From Pelagadaptatus aseana (GTDB taxonomy: Bacteria > Pseudomonadota > Gammaproteobacteria > Pseudomonadales > Cellvibrionaceae): a stretch of DNA of 64,000 bases. Position 1 is the stretch's first letter; each line of letters opens with the position of its first letter. The translations under genes were made by a program, and so were the position numbers. This document shows, piece after piece, positions 41,415 through 49,770 of this stretch. Where the stretch lies: positions 1-64,000 of the forward strand of contig BAABNI010000013.1 of NCBI GenBank assembly GCA_040365065.1, given 5' to 3'. The notes beneath the pieces are model-generated. The model was given only the letters and a program-made list of their open reading frames with translations. It did no database searches and was not told where the DNA came from.

Positions 41415-41660
41415 TCAGGCAATCATTTTCAGGGCCAGATAGGGCACCAGCGACAAGGTAATGGTGACAATTTTAAAGTGCCCCAGATAGTTGAAGTACA
41501 ACACATTCAACTGGTCTTTTTCGACGCCGCAAAGCTTGCTGTGAATCTCTATGGCCCAGTCGCGAAACCAGTACAAAAACAAACTGGAGAACACCAGAAA
41601 AGCCGTATTAAACACCAGACACCAGCCAAAGAACGCCGTTACCGTTGGAAGCTCTAACAT
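41415..41660 (-). CDS. Small membrane protein of the DUF6868 type
   Basis: An 81-residue protein with two TM helices (about 8-30 and 58-78) joined by a cytosolic loop, FRDWAIEIHSKLCGV then DQLNVLYFNYLGHFK. The pattern, especially HSKLxG and the YFxYLxxxK stretch, is what I recall for a family of unknown function. It may be cotranscribed with the lipoprotein gene 12 nt upstream. No function can be stated. Confidence 0.72.
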   Translation of the reverse strand: MLELPTVTAFFGWCLVFNTAFLVFSSLFLYWFRDWAIEIHSKLCGVEKDQLNVLYFNYLGHFKIVTITLSLVPYLALKMIA

Positions 41661-41672
41661 GATTATCCCCCG

Positions 41673-42230
41673 TTAATAGTTTTCCAGCCTCTGCAAGTCA
41701 CCCGCTTCAAACTTCCAGTGTCTGGTCAAAAACAATGCCGGCTTTTCGCTGAAAGCCTGATCCACCTTATAAGTATAGTAAGCCAGCATCAGCTGGCCAT
41801 AATCATCTGAGTGAATTGGCACACCGGTAATGGCCGACACAGAACCCTCGCCATAAATGGACATCTCTTGCAGCACAATCCGATCGCCCAGAAATTCCTC
41901 AGCCACAAACTGCCAGCCATCTGAATCCGTGCCGAGAAACACGTTCAAATAGTAGAGCACACCGGAACCACTCGAATTGTTTACCAACACCACGGCCCGA
42001 TCCGGCACACCGTCATTATTGAGATCACCGCTGACCATTTTTTTCAGAGACAGCTCGCCTCCTTCCAGAGAGCCCAACTCAACCCTGTTACCACTGACCA
42101 CATAGCCAGGCGCTGCATCATCACTGGCTGCCCCCGCTGCGGCAAGCCGAAGATCACCACTGCAAGACAGCAGCATCGAACCAAGTAACGTAAAAATAAC
42201 AATTCTCAAAACAACAACTCTGAAAACCAT
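41673..42230 (-). CDS. Putative lipoprotein with calcium-loop-like motif
   Basis: A 185-residue protein that I do not recognise. A type II signal with lipobox (SMLLSC, Cys about 22) precedes a mature part that contains SGDLNNDGVPDRAVVL, an Asp-rich loop of the dockerin/FG-GAP calcium kind, and mostly short beta strands after it. It likely sits on the periplasmic face of the outer membrane. ATG 42230 is preferred over an in-frame TTG at 42242. It lies between a GNAT gene and the DUF6868 gene on the same strand, with 5 and 12 nt between them, so an operon is likely. Confidence 0.68.
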   Translation of the reverse strand: MVFRVVVLRIVIFTLLGSMLLSCSGDLRLAAAGAASDDAAPGYVVSGNRVELGSLEGGELSLKKMVSGDLNNDGVPDRAVVLVNNSSGSGVLYYLNVFLGTDSDGWQFVAEEFLGDRIVLQEMSIYGEGSVSAITGVPIHSDDYGQLMLAYYTYKVDQAFSEKPALFLTRHWKFEAGDLQRLENY

Positions 42231-42235
42231 ATCGA

Positions 42236-42772
42236 CTACCAATAAGCCGGATCAGAAAAAGCCGAAACGCACTGGGTCTGACCCGACATGGAAGGCACAT
42301 CACCGCCCTCTAGCAATTGGGCCATCCAGCCAATCGGCTGACTCAAAGGATAAGGAGGGCGGATGCAGGATTCATCAATTTGCTGGAAACCGACACGGGA
42401 ATAGTAATTGGGATCACCATAGGTAAACACCAGTTCGGCTCCGGCAATCTTGAGCTGATTCAGGCCATAGCGAATCAGCCGCTGGCCAATGCCGGTACCC
42501 TGAAGCTGGGTGGCAACCGCCACCGGTGACAGCAAAAAAGCCAGCGAGCCATCTGGCACGGTAAAGCGGCTGAAGAAAATGCACCCGGCAATACGATCAT
42601 CAACACGGGCAACAAAGCCGAGCAGATCATCCACTGATGTTGTGGTGATCAGGTTGGCAACCAACTCACCGATAACCTTGCCCTCCGTCTCACCTTCGGA
42701 GGCGGCAAAAACATCGGTATAAAGCTGGATGACTGGCTGTGTTTGATCTTCAGTAAAGCGGTTTAGCTTCAT
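42236..42772 (-). CDS. GNAT acetyltransferase, YhbS-like
   Basis: A 178-residue N-acetyltransferase of the GNAT fold. The acetyl-CoA loop is around LSPVAVATQLQGTGIGQRLI (QGTGIG, about 91-97), and LVFTYGDPNYYSRVGF follows, the signature of the YhbS group. The substrate is unknown. The start ATG has a moderate ribosome-binding site. Head of the small leftward group with the lipoprotein and DUF6868 genes. Confidence 0.86.
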   Translation of the reverse strand: MKLNRFTEDQTQPVIQLYTDVFAASEGETEGKVIGELVANLITTTSVDDLLGFVARVDDRIAGCIFFSRFTVPDGSLAFLLSPVAVATQLQGTGIGQRLIRYGLNQLKIAGAELVFTYGDPNYYSRVGFQQIDESCIRPPYPLSQPIGWMAQLLEGGDVPSMSGQTQCVSAFSDPAYW

Positions 42773-42826
42773 GGGCCTGACTCCTGTAACAAGTAACCGT
42801 CCGACCAGCCCCGAAGCCAGCCCTGA

Positions 42827-44878
42827 TCAGCCAAACTCGGCTTTGAGCTTTTCTGCCCATTCAATGTAGAGGTCGGCCTTATACTGACCACCATCCATAC
42901 CGTAAGTTTCCGGCGAATCCAGCACCTTGCCTTTCAGCAATTGCGCGGTGGGCTTTTCCGCCTTCTTGCCATTGGGGGTTTTCAACAGATAGGGGACAGC
43001 AATCAATTTGTGCGGTGTACACAGGCGGCCAACCGAATCGGAAATAATGGCTTTGATCTGTTTGCCCAGAGCGTCATCCAGTTCTGTGCCCTCGGCCATC
43101 TGCAAAAACAAAATGGTGTGCTCACTGCCAATACTGTCCTGAAAGCTGGCCGCCAGGGAATCCACCACCAGTGACTGCAACTGCGGATGCGCCATGGCAT
43201 CGTAAATTTGTTGGGTTCCGAGACGAACACCGCCCTGATTCAGCGTCGTATCACTGCGCCCTTCAATCACCAGCTGACCATCGTTCATCCACTTGACCGC
43301 ATCGCCGTGACGCCACACGGTGCAACCCAAACCGGCAAAATGCTCGAAGTATTCCGACTGGTAGCGCTTACCGCCCTCGTCCTTCCAGAAATACAGCGGT
43401 CTTGAAGCAAAGGGTCTGGAAACCACCAGCTCCCCCACCTGATCTTCAGCCAAGGCGTTACCCTGATCATCCCAGACCTCGACCGCCATACCCAGCACCG
43501 GCCCTTTTAACTGACCCGCGTAGGTGGCAGCCAGCGGATTACCGGCCGCATAGCAACCGACAAAATCGGTGCCACCACAAATCCCGTTAATGCTCATACC
43601 CGGCTTGATGGCACGGTCAACGTAGTTAAAACCTTCTTCCGACAGAACCGAACCGGTGTACATCATCTGCCGCATGGCGGACAAATCCAGAGACAGAGTA
43701 TCCACCGAATTTTTCATCCAGACATCCTGAATAATGGCCGCGGCAATACCAAAGTGGGTACAGCCGTACTCGGCGGCAAACTGCAACTGGGCATCCATCG
43801 CCGGGTACACCGGGTTGCCGTCGTAAATCAACAGAGTGACACCCTGCGCCAGCCCTCCGGCCAACCAGTTGAACATCATCCAGCTGGTGGTGGAGTGAAA
43901 AAAGAAACGGTCCCCCGGACGGGTATCACACTGTAACTGATGCTCAATACCATGTTTTAACAGGGTGCCACCGACACCGTGGACAAAACACTTTGGCTCG
44001 CCGGTGGAACCGGAGGAAAACAAAATCATCAACGGGTAATTAAATTCCCGACGGGTAAAGGCCAGAGGTGCCGGCTGGCACTGTTGCAACAATTCAGGCG
44101 CCAGATAATGCTTGCCCGACAGCTCATGCAAATCCGGATTCTCCTCCAGATTGGGAATAATCACCGTCGCTTCCAGATTGGGAATTTGCTGCTGCAGCTC
44201 AGCGACGATCGGCAGCCGCTCCTCGCGCTTGCCCGGCTGCCCCGGACGAGCCATATGGGTGTAGCCATCCACCGCAATCAGTACCTTGGGCTCAATCTGA
44301 CGGAAGCGATTGGCAGTAGCCTGAGCTCCCATCTCGGTACCCACGGATGAAAAAATCGCCCCCAGCTCGGCACAGGCCAGCAAAATCACGTAGGCCTCAG
44401 GAATATGGGTCAAATAGGTGGAGACCCGATCGCCCTCTGCCACACCCAGCTTTTGCAACACCTGCACCCAGCGACTGACGTCATCGCACAGTGCCTGCCA
44501 ACTCAGCACCCGATCACTGTCACGACCAACCACCCGGGAAATAATCGCCGGGTCCTGCGGGTGGGTTTTGGCGCGATTGAGCATATTTTCCGTGTAACTG
44601 ATGCTTCCCTCGGGGAAGAAACGGCTTTCCAGCATATTGTCCGGCTGCGCCAGCACCCGGCTGCCCTTGTCGCCCTGCATCCCCATAAAATCCCAGGCGA
44701 GATCGTGGAAAGTCTCAAGCTCATCCACAGACCATTGATGCAGCTTCTGATAGGCCGGCCCGCCCAGCTCGCCAAAATCCAGTCCCGTGCGCTTTGCCAC
44801 GAAGTCCACAAACTCGCCACAACGGGTTTCACTCATGTCCGCAACAGACAGACAATGCAATGCTTTGGATTCAGCCAT
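42827..44878 (-). CDS. aacS: Acetoacetyl-CoA synthetase
   Basis: ANL-superfamily enzyme that activates acetoacetate with ATP and CoA, for use of ketone bodies or polyhydroxybutyrate-derived carbon. At 683 residues it is typical for the family. Motifs: the P-loop ILFSSGSTGEPKCFVHG (about 267-283), A5/A6 region ICGGTDFVGC (in place of the acetyl-CoA synthetase pattern), A7 WRHGDAVKW, A8 GRSDTTLNQGGVRLG, and A10 NGKKAEKP with the catalytic lysine. The GGTDF block and long N-terminus separate it from acetyl-CoA synthetase. Monocistronic; the beta-oxidation-like cluster lies 13 kb away. Confidence 0.92.
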   Translation of the reverse strand: MAESKALHCLSVADMSETRCGEFVDFVAKRTGLDFGELGGPAYQKLHQWSVDELETFHDLAWDFMGMQGDKGSRVLAQPDNMLESRFFPEGSISYTENMLNRAKTHPQDPAIISRVVGRDSDRVLSWQALCDDVSRWVQVLQKLGVAEGDRVSTYLTHIPEAYVILLACAELGAIFSSVGTEMGAQATANRFRQIEPKVLIAVDGYTHMARPGQPGKREERLPIVAELQQQIPNLEATVIIPNLEENPDLHELSGKHYLAPELLQQCQPAPLAFTRREFNYPLMILFSSGSTGEPKCFVHGVGGTLLKHGIEHQLQCDTRPGDRFFFHSTTSWMMFNWLAGGLAQGVTLLIYDGNPVYPAMDAQLQFAAEYGCTHFGIAAAIIQDVWMKNSVDTLSLDLSAMRQMMYTGSVLSEEGFNYVDRAIKPGMSINGICGGTDFVGCYAAGNPLAATYAGQLKGPVLGMAVEVWDDQGNALAEDQVGELVVSRPFASRPLYFWKDEGGKRYQSEYFEHFAGLGCTVWRHGDAVKWMNDGQLVIEGRSDTTLNQGGVRLGTQQIYDAMAHPQLQSLVVDSLAASFQDSIGSEHTILFLQMAEGTELDDALGKQIKAIISDSVGRLCTPHKLIAVPYLLKTPNGKKAEKPTAQLLKGKVLDSPETYGMDGGQYKADLYIEWAEKLKAEFG

Positions 44879-45022
44879 TCAAACGCCCCCACAGGTTCAG
44901 CCGTACTATCAGAGCACTAAATTATAAAAAAAAGCGCCTGAACCGGCATGGGATTTCGTGCCAAACTTATTCAACCTGTCAGCAACAATAAGGTTCATCA
45001 ACATTCTTCAAATAGCACACAC

Positions 45023-46384
45023 CTAATGCATGACTACAGTTGTCTGGCCATTAGCCTGGATTAACCCCATAAACTGCGAGTTAATTTCAGGAAGGAGTTT
45101 TTCATGCTTTTGATGAATCGCCGGATAATAGAAATAGGAAGCAACTCTTCCCGCACCGTAAATCGATGAATTCAACGGTACCCTTTGGATGTGCTCATTG
45201 ACCAAGCGTTGAAAATCAACAAACAGGTCTAACTTTCCGGAACTTAGCATCGTTAAGCCGGTTCTCACGTCAGATACCGTAATAACTTGATCACTTATCG
45301 GTTCCAATTCTTTCTTCAAAATATTGGTACCGTTGACAATACCAATACGGTCACTCGGTGAAAAATCTTCGAATGTTCTCAATTGTCGACCGGGAGTATT
45401 GCTGTACACCTCAAGATGATCGATGACAGTGGGGACATCTATCATCAGAGCATTACGGCTGACTTGACGAAGATAGTATTCAGTTCGCGCGCAAGTGCCA
45501 TCGATATTCCCTTTTTCAAGCTCAGTCTGTTCTCTGAGCCTTGTCATATGAACCATCCTGAAACCATATCCAATTTTCTCGAATATCTTTTCAGCAGCGG
45601 TTTTAAATCCATTATAAATATGCCCATTAAATTTTGTGGCACATCCAAAAATCATTTCGCTCTGATTATTCACCCGACCTATTTGGACATGTGGCTGAGC
45701 GACATCTCTCTTGTTAAGCGTGGATTTCAATGATCGGCTGAATGAATTCAGGTTTGGCCACCATTTTTCTGTCAGTTGCACATAACCAGACTGAGAATAA
45801 ACAATGGCATGGCTCACAAAATTTTTAGCAAGCTTTTCATTATTTGACATCAATATCGCATCTGGCAATACCGCCAGGTCCACTACACCTGAAGCCAATG
45901 CTTCCATCAGCGCACCAAAAGAATCGAAGGGTACAATCTGACCATATCCCATTTTTTTTAATTCTACAGTTGCACTTTTGAATACGGGAATATACCCAAC
46001 GGTAAGTCGGGCTCGGTCAGGCGAAATATCGACACCTCGAAACGCCATGGCATGCATCAACGTGGTCGCTGATGATTGTTGCAACGAAGCTACATTGGGT
46101 AACTTATGAAGTAATGAGAATTGTTTGTCCCGACCACAACTGCCATCAACTCGCCCTTCCCGCATCGCAATAATGGCTTCAGCTGGCTTCATCTGCTCAA
46201 ATTCAACTCGATAACCAAGAGGACCCCAAGCTTCATTGTATAGATCAAGTAAAAAGTCTGACGCAACACTACCCGAGGCGAATGTACAACTGAGAGTCAA
46301 GGTTTGTTTGGACAATGAACTGGCATGCAACGCATGACTGAAAATTAATAAAAGAATACAAGACAAAGACTTCTTCAATTTCAC
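45023..46384 (-). CDS. Exported protein with two tandem solute-binding-type domains
   Basis: A 453-residue protein with a signal peptide (KSLSCILLLIFSHALHA) and two halves of the SBP_bac_3 kind: about 27-235 and 242-450. Each half has a matching pair of cysteines 50 residues apart: Cys33 (LSC) and Cys83 (GSC) in the first, Cys248 (FGC) and Cys298 (GTC) in the second, the latter pair in the motifs RVDGSCGR and NIDGTCAR. This indicates an internal duplication with a disulfide in each lobe. Substrate-binding proteins of this class bind amino acids or act as sensors; no ABC genes are next to it. GTG start at 46384. The gene looks AT-richer than its neighbours, a hint of transfer. Confidence 0.78.
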   Translation of the reverse strand: MKLKKSLSCILLLIFSHALHASSLSKQTLTLSCTFASGSVASDFLLDLYNEAWGPLGYRVEFEQMKPAEAIIAMREGRVDGSCGRDKQFSLLHKLPNVASLQQSSATTLMHAMAFRGVDISPDRARLTVGYIPVFKSATVELKKMGYGQIVPFDSFGALMEALASGVVDLAVLPDAILMSNNEKLAKNFVSHAIVYSQSGYVQLTEKWWPNLNSFSRSLKSTLNKRDVAQPHVQIGRVNNQSEMIFGCATKFNGHIYNGFKTAAEKIFEKIGYGFRMVHMTRLREQTELEKGNIDGTCARTEYYLRQVSRNALMIDVPTVIDHLEVYSNTPGRQLRTFEDFSPSDRIGIVNGTNILKKELEPISDQVITVSDVRTGLTMLSSGKLDLFVDFQRLVNEHIQRVPLNSSIYGAGRVASYFYYPAIHQKHEKLLPEINSQFMGLIQANGQTTVVMH

Positions 46385-46714
46385 TATAATTTATATCCTT
46401 ATTAAATTATGCATCGTGCCTTTCATGCTAACTGGAAAACTGCCTTACCTATCCAGCACTTCGCCCTTAATCTTCATCAACTCTATCTTTACAAGCCGAA
46501 TATAATGAATGGTTTATTATCAACTATCAGTTTAAGAAAGAACGAGAAATACGCCAACGGGTAAAACTGATTTTAACGACCAGCATTCGCAATACGGTCA
46601 TTTCCCTTCGAGCCAAACTTATTCTACGCATCAGTAATCAAGAGGGCCAAGTCGCCGGCAATAATTAATTAATGGACATCATAAACCCTCCCGCCAAGAG
46701 GGCTTCCTAAATCA
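46385..46714. other. Intergenic stretch with a possible 3' gene remnant and a weak hairpin
   Basis: No intact gene was seen in these 330 bases. On the plus strand an open frame from about 46473 to 46668 encodes AEYNEWFIINYQF and a basic helical end, without a start codon; it looks like the end of a lost gene but matches nothing I know. CCCTC (46688-46692) and GAGGG (about 46700-46704) could form a weak terminator for the RimB-RimK gene on the minus strand. Confidence 0.3.
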
Positions 46715-48106
46715 TCAATGAACAGGCTTCTTCCATTTCAGCGTTTTCTCAATAGAAGCAATCATTGAACCGGCCACATCAATTCCTGTGGCGGTTTCTA
46801 TGCCTTCCAGCCCTGGTGATGAGTTCACTTCTAGAAGTAGTGGCCCCTTGCTTGACCGGATAATGTCTACACCAGCAACTTTCAGCCCCAAGGTTTTGGA
46901 AGCCTTGAGGGCAAGCTTTCTTTCCTCTGGAGTGATCTTCACAATTGCAGCAGTGCCGCCCTGATGAATATTGGCCCTGAATTCTCCAGCCGCGGCAGTC
47001 CTTTCAATTGAGGCTACAACTTTCCCATCAATCACAAAGCACCTCAGGTCTTTTCCCTCAGCCTCTTTAATAAACTCTTGCACAAGCAGGTTGGCTCTTA
47101 ATGATTTAATGGCATTAATAACGCTCTCAGCTGCCTTCTTGGTTTCCGCGAGAACAACGCCTTTACCCTGAGTCCCCTCCAACAGCTTTACGATAAGGGG
47201 CGCCCCACCAACCATCTCAATCAAGTCATTAGTATCAATGGGTGAATTGGCAAAACCTGTTGTGGGGATATCCAGGCCACTTTTTTGCAAAAGCTGAAGC
47301 GAGAACAGCTTGTCTCTGGATGACGTGATGGCATCTGAGCCGTTCAGGGTGTGGACACCCAGACTTTCAAAATGCCGTGTTAAAGCACAACCATAAAAGG
47401 TTAAGCTGGGGCGAATACGGGGGATGACCGCATCCAAATCGTTGAGTATGCGCCCACCGCGGTAATGAACCTCTGGATTATCAGCATCCAGGCGCATGTA
47501 GCATTGCTTGATATTGAGAAAGAGCATTTCATGCCCTCTCTCCTCACCGGCCTCCATGATGCGTCGATTACTGTAGAGCTCTGGATTGCTGGCAAGAACA
47601 CCGATCTTCAAACCACCCGCTGCTTGTTCTGTAATGCCATACAGTTGTGACACTTCAGTGGCTGCCATATCTCCCAGACAAAAACTGGCAGAAGGATCAA
47701 CCAGCATTCGACCGCTCATGGCCTCTCTGCCGAGCAACATTCGATAACCCATGCTGTCGCGATTGGAAAGAGTTAATTCAACCTCCCATACATCACCCCC
47801 CATCTGCAAAGGGGCACTGATTACAAATCGCTTTTCTCTTGTGCCACTGGAGCTTTTAACGTATCGCCGATCAACCACAGGGCTTTCGCATCTGACCGTG
47901 GTTTTTCGATCATTCTGGATGGGGTGAATTTCGAAACTAACCCAAGATTCACCATTTCTTTTGAACGATTGAATATTGAAAGCATGCATGGACGAAGTCT
48001 TAGCACCAGAGTCCACTCGCGCTTTAATTGCAGGAATATTCAAACTGGGAAATGTGCACCATTCTTCACTGCCAACAATCAATTTGCTGTCGATCATAAT
48101 TGTCAT
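46715..48106 (-). CDS. rimK: RimB-RimK fusion: retropepsin-like protease domain plus ATP-grasp ligase
   Basis: A 463-residue protein. Residues 1-150 form the RimB/Zn_protease-type domain (retropepsin-like aspartic protease) with the active-site block RVDSGAKTSSMHA (Asp32) and MLLGREAM near the end. Residues about 165-463 are a RimK ATP-grasp domain: SRDKLFSLQLL, PLIVKLLEGTQGKGV, LVQEFIKEAEGKDLRCFVI, and the metal-binding LLLEVNSSPGLEGIE. RimK adds glutamates to the C-terminus of ribosomal protein S6, and RimB modulates it in Pseudomonas, where both are separate genes. ATG 48106 or 48097 are both possible. It sits in the AT-richer patch between two solute-binding-protein genes. Confidence 0.88.
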   Translation of the reverse strand: MTIMIDSKLIVGSEEWCTFPSLNIPAIKARVDSGAKTSSMHAFNIQSFKRNGESWVSFEIHPIQNDRKTTVRCESPVVDRRYVKSSSGTREKRFVISAPLQMGGDVWEVELTLSNRDSMGYRMLLGREAMSGRMLVDPSASFCLGDMAATEVSQLYGITEQAAGGLKIGVLASNPELYSNRRIMEAGEERGHEMLFLNIKQCYMRLDADNPEVHYRGGRILNDLDAVIPRIRPSLTFYGCALTRHFESLGVHTLNGSDAITSSRDKLFSLQLLQKSGLDIPTTGFANSPIDTNDLIEMVGGAPLIVKLLEGTQGKGVVLAETKKAAESVINAIKSLRANLLVQEFIKEAEGKDLRCFVIDGKVVASIERTAAAGEFRANIHQGGTAAIVKITPEERKLALKASKTLGLKVAGVDIIRSSKGPLLLEVNSSPGLEGIETATGIDVAGSMIASIEKTLKWKKPVH

Positions 48107-48261
48107 CTCAACAAAGGTGGGTGGAGTCTATCTAGGGCGGATCATATAAGAATTTATCGTGGGTGAATATCGCCTTTTGACAGAAATTCAAAGGGGTATT
48201 TCTTGCGATTTTAACTGCAGTAATCGACGTAATAATGGCACCTGATAGACATTGAATATTT

Positions 48262-48783
48262 CTATGAAAGCCGGTATTCCAACTGCACCATGCCGGAGCC
48301 ATGCAGCCTGTGATTGACCAAGGTCAGTCGATGATCTGCCGACAACTCCGCAAACAGGGGGATGCCCTCACCCAACAGCAACGGCATCAGCGATACAGAC
48401 ACATTGGTCAGGCAATCGGCTTGCAGCAAGGCAGCGGCCAAACCACCGCCTCCCACACACCAGAGATGTTCAATCCCCATTTGCCGGGCACTATCACACA
48501 CCGTTTGCGGATCGGTTTCAGGCTGCAGATTGCAGCCCGACATCGGACTTTGAGGCGTTGAAGAGCACACCCAAACCGGCTTTTCGCCGTAGGGCCACTC
48601 GCCGAAACTGACGATCATCTCATAGGTTTTACGCCCCATGATCAAGCCATCCACCGTTGCGTAAAACTCTTCGTAACCGCTCTCGTCCATGGAAATGCCA
48701 AGTTGATCCAACCATGACACATCGCCATCAGCCTTGGCGATAAAACCATCCAGACTGGCGGCCACATAATAGGTCACTTTCAT
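48262..48783 (-). CDS. RibD C-terminal/dihydrofolate reductase-like protein
   Basis: A 173-residue protein of the RibD_C/DHFR-like superfamily (YyaP-type). Motifs: AASLDGFIA near the N-terminus, SWLDQ, GLIMGRKTYEM (56-66) and the NADPH-loop LWCVGGGGLAAALLQA (about 108-123), then the family end GEGIPLF. These stand-alone reductases use NADPH, but their substrate is generally unknown. The ATG follows a GAGGAG element; it starts 15 nt after the solute-binding protein stop, so the two genes could be cotranscribed. Confidence 0.86.
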   Translation of the reverse strand: MKVTYYVAASLDGFIAKADGDVSWLDQLGISMDESGYEEFYATVDGLIMGRKTYEMIVSFGEWPYGEKPVWVCSSTPQSPMSGCNLQPETDPQTVCDSARQMGIEHLWCVGGGGLAAALLQADCLTNVSVSLMPLLLGEGIPLFAELSADHRLTLVNHRLHGSGMVQLEYRLS

Positions 48784-48798
48784 GCAGACTCCTCAGAA

Positions 48799-49611
48799 TC
48801 AACGAGGCGGCCTTCGGCCCTTGGCGCTTTTTTCCGGTGAGTATTTGTCCTGCATCTGGGAGGCCAAAAGATCAAACACTTCCGGCGAATTTCCACGCAG
48901 GGCCGCTTCCTGCCAGAGCTCAAGGTTCTGATTAATTTTTGAATTTTTGCTGACCCAGAGATAGGCATTGACTTCAGTCAGACGCATGCGCACAAAATCC
49001 TCCGGTCGCTTCCTCTCATTATAGGCGCCGTATTGCAGAACAGGTCGCAACCCAACAACACCTGCCACGCGCTTGGCCAGCAGCATTTTCACCAGCGGGT
49101 TGGAAGAGGATTGAATCAACAAGTCACTTTTGTGCAATATCGGTTGCCGCGCAAAGATACTGATCAGAGCAATCTGGGCATCGGGCAGATCGAGATTGGT
49201 GGTCATGGGCTGCTCGGGCAGGCTCCAGAGTTCCAGCGGCATCGCACCGACATGGGACAACATCACCGCGTGATCGAACAGCCTCGGGTCGTAGACGCCA
49301 TAGATAAAATCAACCTCACCGGCCAACAGCTTGTGCAGTAAACGCTTGTCGGTGGCATCGCCGTAATGCAGTTGAATTGTCGGATCAACTTCTGCCACTA
49401 ACCGCTGGGCCATCTCGTGGAAAATACCTTGAGCCTTGCCCTGATCATCAACCCAGCCCATGGGCGGCGTGTGGTACATCAGGTAACTCAGACTGGTGAT
49501 TTTCTTATTGTCTGGTGCCGCTGCGTGAGCGATCGTGCCCAACACCATCAAGCAAACCATTAACCCATTTTTTATTATTTTTTTCAGGTCAGAACCCCTG
49601 CAGGATCTCAT
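48799..49611 (-). CDS. Solute-binding-type periplasmic protein (SBP_bac_3-like)
   Basis: A 270-residue exported protein with a signal peptide (NGLMVCLMVLGTIAHA) and a single domain of the SBP_bac_3 type: PPMGWVDDQGKAQGIFHEM and the LLAGEVDFIYGV block, both typical of polar amino acid binding-like proteins. No permease or ATPase gene is nearby. The tail (SPEKSAKGRRPPR) is basic. It is one of three such genes in this window without an ABC partner; such orphans often feed sensors or remain uncharacterised. Confidence 0.8.
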   Translation of the reverse strand: MRSCRGSDLKKIIKNGLMVCLMVLGTIAHAAAPDNKKITSLSYLMYHTPPMGWVDDQGKAQGIFHEMAQRLVAEVDPTIQLHYGDATDKRLLHKLLAGEVDFIYGVYDPRLFDHAVMLSHVGAMPLELWSLPEQPMTTNLDLPDAQIALISIFARQPILHKSDLLIQSSSNPLVKMLLAKRVAGVVGLRPVLQYGAYNERKRPEDFVRMRLTEVNAYLWVSKNSKINQNLELWQEAALRGNSPEVFDLLASQMQDKYSPEKSAKGRRPPR

Positions 49612-49770
49612 GCTACCTCTCCAATCCTACCCAACAATCAACTAAAGCAATAAACCAGAGCAATAGAGCCTATCAATCAGGCCAATGCCATTGGCTCTTA
49701 TTTTTATCTTAGACTTGAAGCAGGGAAATAACATCTGCCCGCCCCAAAGTGACCGAACACTCTAATGCAG

